Assembly (NCBI GenBank): GCA_019232645.1
Contig: JAFANO010000497.1
Location: 1-10,285, forward strand
Direction: 5' to 3'
From: Planctomycetaceae bacterium
GTDB taxonomy: Bacteria > Planctomycetota > Planctomycetia > Isosphaerales > Isosphaeraceae
DNA length: 10,285 bases
Of this stretch, positions 6,658-10,285 are shown piece after piece (position 1 is the first letter of the stretch; each line of letters begins with the position of its first letter). Position numbers and translations under genes: made by a program. The notes under the pieces were generated by a model. That model did no database searches. It saw only the letters and a program-made list of their open reading frames with translations, and had not been told where the DNA came from.

Positions 6658-7839
6658 TCAGTCGGAAGGCCGCGTGGGAGTGATTGGCGGGACGGTCGGC
6701 AGGGCCTGCGTCCCGGCCAGGAAGACCCGGCTGAGCAGGATGAGCTGGTCGTCCGCCTCGATCGGGCCGGCCTCGGTGCCGATCGGGTTGAGGATCATCT
6801 CCTCGCCCCGTTGGAGGCCGATCAAGAGGCAGGAGCGCTTGCCGTCGCGGTGGCGGAGGAACATGCTCGAGACCTCGACGAAATCGCGGCCGACCAGCTC
6901 CTCGGGGACGGGGAACAGGTACATCTCGTTGGCGTCACGGCCGACAGTCAGCAGCTCCTGGTAGACACGGGTCATGCCGTGGTACAGCGCCGTCCGTGCC
7001 AGGAGGCGCAGGCCCAACTCGTCGGACGAGATGACCTCGTCGGCGCCGGCTTTGAGCAGGCGGTGGTGGTTGTTCGGGTTCTGGCACTCGACGGCGATGT
7101 TGGGCTGGCCGCCGCCCCGGCAGATGTCGCGGATCGCGATGCACGTCAGGATCGTCTTGCCATCGGCGTAGGTCCCCTGGCGGTCGTCGGTCAGGATCAC
7201 CACGGAGTGGGCGCCGGGCACTCGCGCCCGGCGGAGGACGACCTCGTTGGTCGTGTCCCCCTTGACAATGTAGACGTCGTTGAACGCCGGGTCGTCCTGC
7301 TTGTCGGGCAGGAGGATTTGCTCGGTCTCGTCGTGGATGATGACGACGGGCCGCTTGTTCTGGATGATCTTGCTGTGGACCTCGCGGATCCAGGCGAGCC
7401 CGCGCGGGCCCCAGTTGCACAGGACCAGGTGATCGTCCATCTCGAAGTTGGCCACGTCACTCCTCCGCAGTTGTCGTTCGACCAGGATCGAGGCCACGGT
7501 CCCCGTGAACAGGCCCGCCAGTCCCACCCCCGCACCGAGCACGATCATCGACAGCAGCCGGCCCGCCGTGGTCCCCGGCGGCGTGTCCAGGCCGCTAAAA
7601 AGCATGACCCAAACGCTATAGAACGACTCGGTCCAGGTGTTGAACGCCGGGTTGTTGCCACGCTCGGCCAGGTGGATCCCGGTCGAGCCGAGCAGCCAGG
7701 CCGCCAGCATCGCCCCGACGATCCGGACGGCCTGGTGGCGGTTCCAGTGGCTCAGGACCGCCACGATCGCCTCCCGGCGCTCGCGCAAAGAGATCCGTCG
7801 GACCGCGGCCCTCCATCGCGATCTCCCTGGTTCGGTCAT
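6658..7839 (-). CDS. Two-TM ion channel with RCK domains, CASTOR/POLLUX-like
   Basis: A 393-aa membrane channel subunit. Order: cytoplasmic basic N-terminus (1-35), TM1 (about 38-56), pore loop (about 68-90), TM2 (about 94-119), then a Rossmann-type RCK/TrkA-N domain starting HLVLCNWGPRGL (137-148, variant nucleotide loop N-W-G-x-x-G) to about 285. A second domain (about 300-372) contains MYLFPVPEELVGRDF, EMILNPIG and DDQLILLS. The K+ filter TVGYGD is absent: the pore loop reads VMLFSGLDTPPG (78-89). TM layout, non-canonical filter and the ILNP...DDxL pattern resemble the CASTOR/POLLUX/DMI1 ion-channel group and its bacterial relatives more than MthK-type channels. Ion selectivity cannot be stated. 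There is no ribosome site at ATG 7839; an in-frame TGA lies just upstream, and the preceding gene ends 12 nt before, so translation is probably coupled. Confidence 0.88.
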   Translation of the reverse strand: MTEPGRSRWRAAVRRISLRERREAIVAVLSHWNRHQAVRIVGAMLAAWLLGSTGIHLAERGNNPAFNTWTESFYSVWVMLFSGLDTPPGTTAGRLLSMIVLGAGVGLAGLFTGTVASILVERQLRRSDVANFEMDDHLVLCNWGPRGLAWIREVHSKIIQNKRPVVIIHDETEQILLPDKQDDPAFNDVYIVKGDTTNEVVLRRARVPGAHSVVILTDDRQGTYADGKTILTCIAIRDICRGGGQPNIAVECQNPNNHHRLLKAGADEVISSDELGLRLLARTALYHGMTRVYQELLTVGRDANEMYLFPVPEELVGRDFVEVSSMFLRHRDGKRSCLLIGLQRGEEMILNPIGTEAGPIEADDQLILLSRVFLAGTQALPTVPPITPTRPSD

Positions 7840-7851
7840 GGTACTGCGGTC

Positions 7852-8088
7852 TCACGGGGGTCGGGCCGGGCTCGGCGGCTTCGACACACCACCGACGGCC
7901 GACTCGCGACGGTCGGCCGACGCCCGCGGACCGTCATCGTCGGGCCACACGACCACTTCGATCGGCGGCGAACTGGGTTCCGTGGCCGCCACCTCGGCCT
8001 TTCCCACAGCGTCACACGGATGCGCCATCGCCTCGTCCCAAGGCTCGGAGGAGAGCGATACGAATCGCTCGGCCCGCTCCTCGGTCAC
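7852..8088 (-). CDS. Small acidic protein upstream of the channel (hypothetical)
   Basis: A 78-aa protein starting at GTG 8088 with a very good ribosome site, TAAGGAG (AAGGAG at 8099-8094, 5-nt spacer). It reads MTEERAERFVSLSSEPWDE..., with IEVVVWPDDDGP in the middle and a Pro/Ser-rich end. It has no membrane segment or signal peptide and no recognised domain. It ends 12 nt before the ATG of the channel, which itself lacks a ribosome site, so the two very likely form an operon. A role as a cytoplasmic accessory or regulator of the channel is only inference from the pairing. Confidence 0.68.
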   Translation of the reverse strand: MTEERAERFVSLSSEPWDEAMAHPCDAVGKAEVAATEPSSPPIEVVVWPDDDGPRASADRRESAVGGVSKPPSPARPP

Positions 8089-8093
8089 GAGTA

Positions 8094-8099
8094 CTCCTT
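8094..8099 (-). promoter_or_regulatory. Shine-Dalgarno AAGGAG deciding a GTG start
   Basis: AAGGAG on the minus strand, 5 nt before the GTG at 8088, is the reason for accepting the small acidic protein and its non-ATG start. Confidence 0.7.
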
Positions 8100-8114
8100 A
8101 ACGAGGCCAATGTT

Positions 8115-8132
8115 CAGGATCCGGACATCCTG
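8115..8132 (-). promoter_or_regulatory. Hairpin in the leader of the channel operon
   Basis: CAGGAT (8115-8120) and ATCCTG (8127-8132) form a perfect 6-bp stem with a 6-nt loop. It lies 27 nt upstream of the GTG start on the minus strand. No U-run follows, so it is not a classical terminator; it could shape ribosome access or be an operator. Confidence 0.4.
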
Positions 8133-8135
8133 GGG

Positions 8136-8169
8136 AGAGGTTGCGCACCTCTTGAGGTGAGATTCACCT
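8136..8169 (-). promoter_or_regulatory. Chain of mutually exclusive hairpins, attenuator-like
   Basis: Read on the minus strand there are four short segments: 1 AGGTGA (8169-8164), 2 TCACCT (8160-8155), 3 AGAGGTG (8152-8146), 4 ACCTCT (8141-8136). Segments 1 and 2 pair over 6 bp, 2 and 3 over 5 bp with a CAAG loop, and 3 and 4 over 6 bp with a GCGCA loop. Only 1:2 plus 3:4, or 2:3 alone, can form at once. The layout is like a transcription or translation attenuator leader. The stems are short, so a DNA-binding operator is an alternative. Confidence 0.4.
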
Positions 8170-8313
8170 TGCAAATGCCGGACCGCGCCTCACCTTGAGC
8201 GTCGGCGACGCGCCCCAGCCCGATCGGAGCACGACGCGAGCCGGCTCCGAGGCGCGCGTCAGGCTGGGCATCGGGGTGGCGGTGCCCCGGCCGCCTTCGA
8301 TCGAGCGAAGCAT
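8164..8313 (-). CDS. Possible 49-aa leader ORF upstream of the channel operon
   Basis: ATG 8313 opens a 49-codon frame reading MLRSIEGGRGTATPMPSLTR and on to GPAFAR, stopping at TGA 8166-8164. About five sixths of third positions are G/C, which is like coding DNA here. The ribosome site is poor (GGTGAG, 2 nt before the ATG). The product is basic, has no membrane segment and is not recognised. Its stop codon falls inside segment 1 of the alternative-hairpin chain, so it could be a leader peptide. It could equally be non-coding. Confidence 0.25.
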   Translation of the reverse strand: MLRSIEGGRGTATPMPSLTRASEPARVVLRSGWGASPTLKVRRGPAFAR

Positions 8314-8613
8314 TTCTCACCAACTTGCGTCCTCTCAATAGGCGCTGTCCTCGGGCGCCCTGGGCCGGGCGATCGTGGCGGAATGCCAGGACGAGGCGAG
8401 GAATGGCCCTCGGGTTCCTCAGGCCGGTCCGGGGGATGCGACTCAAGGTCGGGGGGAGCTGAGTCCGATCAAAGTATTGAGCAGGCGCGGACATCGTTTT
8501 CGTTCCGGGGTCGCGGCCGGCCGGTCCGGCGGTGATCCGGGAGACGGGGCTTGGCACCGGATCTGGGGCCGGGCCCGGCGTAGAGCCGACCCAGGGACGG
8601 GAAAGGGATCGTG
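8314..8613. other. Intergenic region between divergent units
   Basis: About 300 bases lie upstream of the plus-strand ATPase and of the minus-strand channel operon. Frames crossing it have no ribosome site or hydrophobic pattern. One 7-bp inverted repeat, GATCCGG (8534-8540) and CCGGATC (8557-8563), lies about 50 nt before the ATPase start. No clear promoter is seen, although both divergent units need one here. Confidence 0.5.
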
Positions 8614-9900
8614 ATGGATCGAGTTTGGAGCGCGACGAGGGACGGCTGCGACCCGGCCGTCGGCCACCCGTCCGAGGAGTTCACGCTGGTGAGCCGGGGT
8701 GATGCACTGGTCCGGATGCGGGCCGCGATCGAGGCCGGGATCGGTCCGGTCTTATTGACCGGCGAGGCGGGTGTCGGCAAGACCTGGCTCTGGTATCGAC
8801 TCCGCTCCCAGATGCCGGGCTCCTGGCGATGGGCGTGCGTCGACCTCTCGCCGGCCAACGATCCGGCCGAGTTCTACCGGCTGATCGGATACGGCCTGGG
8901 CCTTTCCGGGACGGATCGGCCCGACGCCTCGCGGCTGGAACTCGCCGAGTTCCTCCAGGAGTCCTCGGCCGACGGCAAGCGATGGGTCCTCGTGGTCGAC
9001 GAGGCGCACAGCGTCTCGGCCGAGGTGCTGGAAGAGCTCCGCATCCTGGCCAACCGCCTGGGGCACCAGGACGGTTTCGGGGCGATGATCCTCGTCGGAC
9101 AGACGACCCTGGCGCGTCGGCTCGCGACCCGCCCCCTGGCCGCGCTGGCGGCCCGGCTCTCAGCGCGGGTCCACCTGCGACCCCTCGACGCCGACGAGGC
9201 GCGCGACCTCCTCGGGTGTCTCGTCCCCGGCCTGCCCTGGGACCGGGCGACCCTGGAGCGGAATCATCGCGATGCCGGCGGCAATCCTCGCCGGCTGATC
9301 CACTGGGCGCGCGAGGCCACCGTCCCAGCCCCGCGACGTCGCCGCGACTTCCCGCCCACCCCCGTGCCACCCCTGATGCCCGCCAGCGGGCCAGAGGCCG
9401 CGCCCGCCCCAAGCACGGACGGACCGCCCAGCGAACCCGCCTGGGAACGCACCGTGGTCGTCCCTAGCCGGCCGCCGATCCGGGTCGAGGAGGGGCTGAT
9501 CGAGGTCGGCTGGGAACCACCGACGACGCCCGACCCGACCTCAGGGCCCTCGATCATGCCCGCCGAAGCCCGCGAGGCGGCTCCGGACCGCGAGGCGGCT
9601 CCGGTCCCCGTGGCGGAGGCAGTGGCAGAGGAAACGATCGACGACCGCTACGCCGCGCTCCAGGCCTGGACCGAGTGGTCCAGGAACCAGGGGCGCAAAT
9701 CAGCCGCCGAGGTGCTCGACGTCGAGGCCGACGCCATCGGGCCGATCACCTCGACCGGCGTCGACGGTACCGAGGGGGGAGAGGCCCCGACCTCGCCGCT
9801 GCCCCACCCCCTCCCCGGCGTCTGGGCCGACGGCCAGCAGGACTTCGCTCCTTACGGTCAGCTCTTCTCGAAGCTGAGGCAGCCTCGCGACTCGAAGTGA
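8614..9900 (+). CDS. ExeA/GspA-type AAA ATPase with Pro/Glu-rich tail
   Basis: A 428-aa cytoplasmic ATPase. ATG 8614 is preferred to GTG 8611 because AAGGGA (8603-8608) is 5 nt from the ATG. Walker A GEAGVGKT is at residues 50-57 (K56, T57); Walker B WVLVVDEAH is at 124-132 (D129, E130). Sensor 1 is in MILVGQTTL (158-166) with Q163. RLSARVHLRPL (181-191) and GGNPRRLIHWA (222-232) correspond to the Arg-finger and sensor-2 regions. This is the AAA_22 fold used by ExeA/GspA secretion ATPases and by transposition-type ATPases. After about residue 240 the protein is disordered and rich in Pro, Glu and Ala, with an 18-nt in-frame repeat (EAAP twice) at 319-330. There is no transmembrane helix or peptidoglycan-binding domain, and no secretion or transposase gene beside it, so its partner is unknown. 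Confidence 0.92.
   Translation: MDRVWSATRDGCDPAVGHPSEEFTLVSRGDALVRMRAAIEAGIGPVLLTGEAGVGKTWLWYRLRSQMPGSWRWACVDLSPANDPAEFYRLIGYGLGLSGTDRPDASRLELAEFLQESSADGKRWVLVVDEAHSVSAEVLEELRILANRLGHQDGFGAMILVGQTTLARRLATRPLAALAARLSARVHLRPLDADEARDLLGCLVPGLPWDRATLERNHRDAGGNPRRLIHWAREATVPAPRRRRDFPPTPVPPLMPASGPEAAPAPSTDGPPSEPAWERTVVVPSRPPIRVEEGLIEVGWEPPTTPDPTSGPSIMPAEAREAAPDREAAPVPVAEAVAEETIDDRYAALQAWTEWSRNQGRKSAAEVLDVEADAIGPITSTGVDGTEGGEAPTSPLPHPLPGVWADGQQDFAPYGQLFSKLRQPRDSK
9571..9606 (+). repeat. 18-bp in-frame tandem repeat in the ATPase tail
   Basis: CGCGAGGCGGCTCCGGAC (9571-9588) is repeated directly at 9589-9606 with one change. It encodes REAAPD then REAAPV in the disordered tail and does not shift the frame. 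Confidence 0.85.
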
Positions 9901-10003
9901 TGGGCTCACCTGGGAGCCACCGAGGGGGCTCGTCTCCCGCCGGTGGCCGGGAGGTGTGCTGCCCCGTCGAACCCGAATCCCCTCCCCAGGCTGATCCTCG
10001 ATG

Positions 10004-10041
10004 GCGATGGCGCGGCTCATCGAAGCGAGCCGCGCCATCGC
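10004..10041. terminator. Strong 15-bp hairpin, probable (bidirectional) terminator
   Basis: GCGATGGCGCGGCTC (10004-10018) and GAGCCGCGCCATCGC (10027-10041) are perfect inverted copies around an 8-nt loop. It is the strongest stem in the window, about 104 nt after the ATPase stop. There is no T-run directly after it, which is common for hairpins in G+C-rich genomes. If the minus-strand frame at the right edge is real, it separates convergent genes. Confidence 0.6.
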
Positions 10042-10093
10042 TTCGGGCCCGGCCTGTTCGCGTGTCCGCGTCGCGCGCCGCTCGGAGGTGATC

Positions 10094-10123
10094 TATCTTT
10101 TTCGATGAGTTATCTTTTTTTCG
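10094..10123. repeat. Direct repeat of TATC-T(n)-CG in an AT-rich patch
   Basis: TATCTTTTTCG (10094-10104) and TATCTTTTTTTCG (10111-10123) repeat with a 17-nt period and differ in T-tract length (5 and 7). The A/T content contrasts sharply with the surroundings. It could assist termination after the upstream hairpin, or be a bent-DNA/UP-like element. There is no firm promoter next to it. Confidence 0.55.
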
Positions 10124-10176
10124 GACGCGGGTGGGATAGACTGATGAAGGCGATCTTGACGAGCCGAAAATTCTGG

Positions 10177-10285
10177 TCAGTGGCCCGCGATCGTCGCCAA
10201 CACGGCGTCGAGGGTCGCCGCCGTTTCTTTACAGACGCAGGTGCCGCCGTGTGTCGAACTGGTGCTCCCAGCAGCCCCACCTTTC
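10177..10285 (-). CDS. Possible C-terminal end of a gene entering from the right
   Basis: The minus strand from the window edge is open for 35 codons to TGA (10179-10177). It ends GGTCVCKETAATLDAVLATI and then AGH. Third positions are more G/C-rich than those of the competing plus-strand frame starting at ATG 10144. The piece is too short to assign to a family; the Cys-x-Cys is noted but not interpretable. Confidence 0.33.
   Translation of the reverse strand, partial: KGGAAGSTSSTHGGTCVCKETAATLDAVLATIAGH

Noticed and set aside
5239..8160. A 973-codon plus-strand open frame
   Set aside because: It runs out of frame through the AI-2E transporter and antisense to the channel gene. The product is Gly/Arg/Asp-rich with no domain, and the real genes on the same bases have clear motifs and ribosome sites. 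It is a composition artefact of G+C-rich DNA.
10144..10285. Plus-strand ATG frame MKAILTSRKFWSVARD at the right edge
   Set aside because: About a third of its third positions are A/T and there is no ribosome site. The opposite strand has the better coding pattern, though neither is firm.
1..10285. CRISPR array, tRNA, rRNA, intact insertion sequence, phage or defence island
   Set aside because: Read on both strands, there is no regularly spaced repeat array, no cloverleaf with a CCA-type end, no rRNA-like block, and no transposase, integrase, nuclease or toxin motif. The ExeA-type ATPase alone is not enough to claim a mobile or defence system.

Overview
The window looks like chromosomal DNA of a planctomycete, most likely a member of the Isosphaeraceae. 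The grounds are very high G+C with strongly G/C third codon positions, a secreted or surface protein that opens with the planctomycete 'LEPR-XLL'-type N-terminal motif (here LEDRCLL), short MR-x-WH membrane proteins side by side, and loose gene spacing with long structured intergenic stretches. This assignment is inference. No rRNA, tRNA, CRISPR array, intact transposase or phage gene is visible.

Layout. (1) 1-874, minus strand: the N-terminal 291 residues of a large surface/exported protein that runs off the left edge. (2) 875-1341: non-coding, with one clear inverted repeat. (3) 1342-2071, plus strand: two small membrane-protein genes with related N-termini; the second is broken by a single frameshift. 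(4) 2112-3833, plus strand: an intact M3-family zinc oligopeptidase. (5) 3834-4542: about 700 bases without a convincing gene, rich in inverted repeats and degenerate copies of an ACCAGTGCCACA-like word, followed by a G+C-poor patch with a perfect TATAAT. (6) 4543-6631, plus strand: a secreted TPR-like protein, then an AI-2E (PerM/YdiK) family membrane transporter. A 16-bp tandem duplication and an apparent compensating indel have rewritten one loop of the transporter. (7) 6658-8088, minus strand: a two-gene unit of a 78-aa protein and a two-TM ion channel with RCK domains, lacking the canonical K+ filter and resembling CASTOR/POLLUX channels. Upstream (8115-8169) lies a chain of mutually exclusive hairpins, directly after a possible 49-codon leader ORF. 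(8) 8614-9900, plus strand: an ExeA/GspA-type AAA ATPase with a Pro/Glu-rich tail, followed by a strong 15-bp hairpin terminator. (9) 10042-10285: an AT-rich T-tract repeat and what may be the C-terminal end of a minus-strand gene entering from the right.

The genes do not form one pathway. The window reads as a series of independent envelope, transport and housekeeping units; only the 78-aa/channel pair is tightly coupled. I do not see a convincing new defence or mobile system. The most notable signals are the self-correcting frameshift in the transporter, the alternative-hairpin leader of the channel operon, the non-canonical channel filter, and the repeat-bearing intergenic region at 3834-4300.
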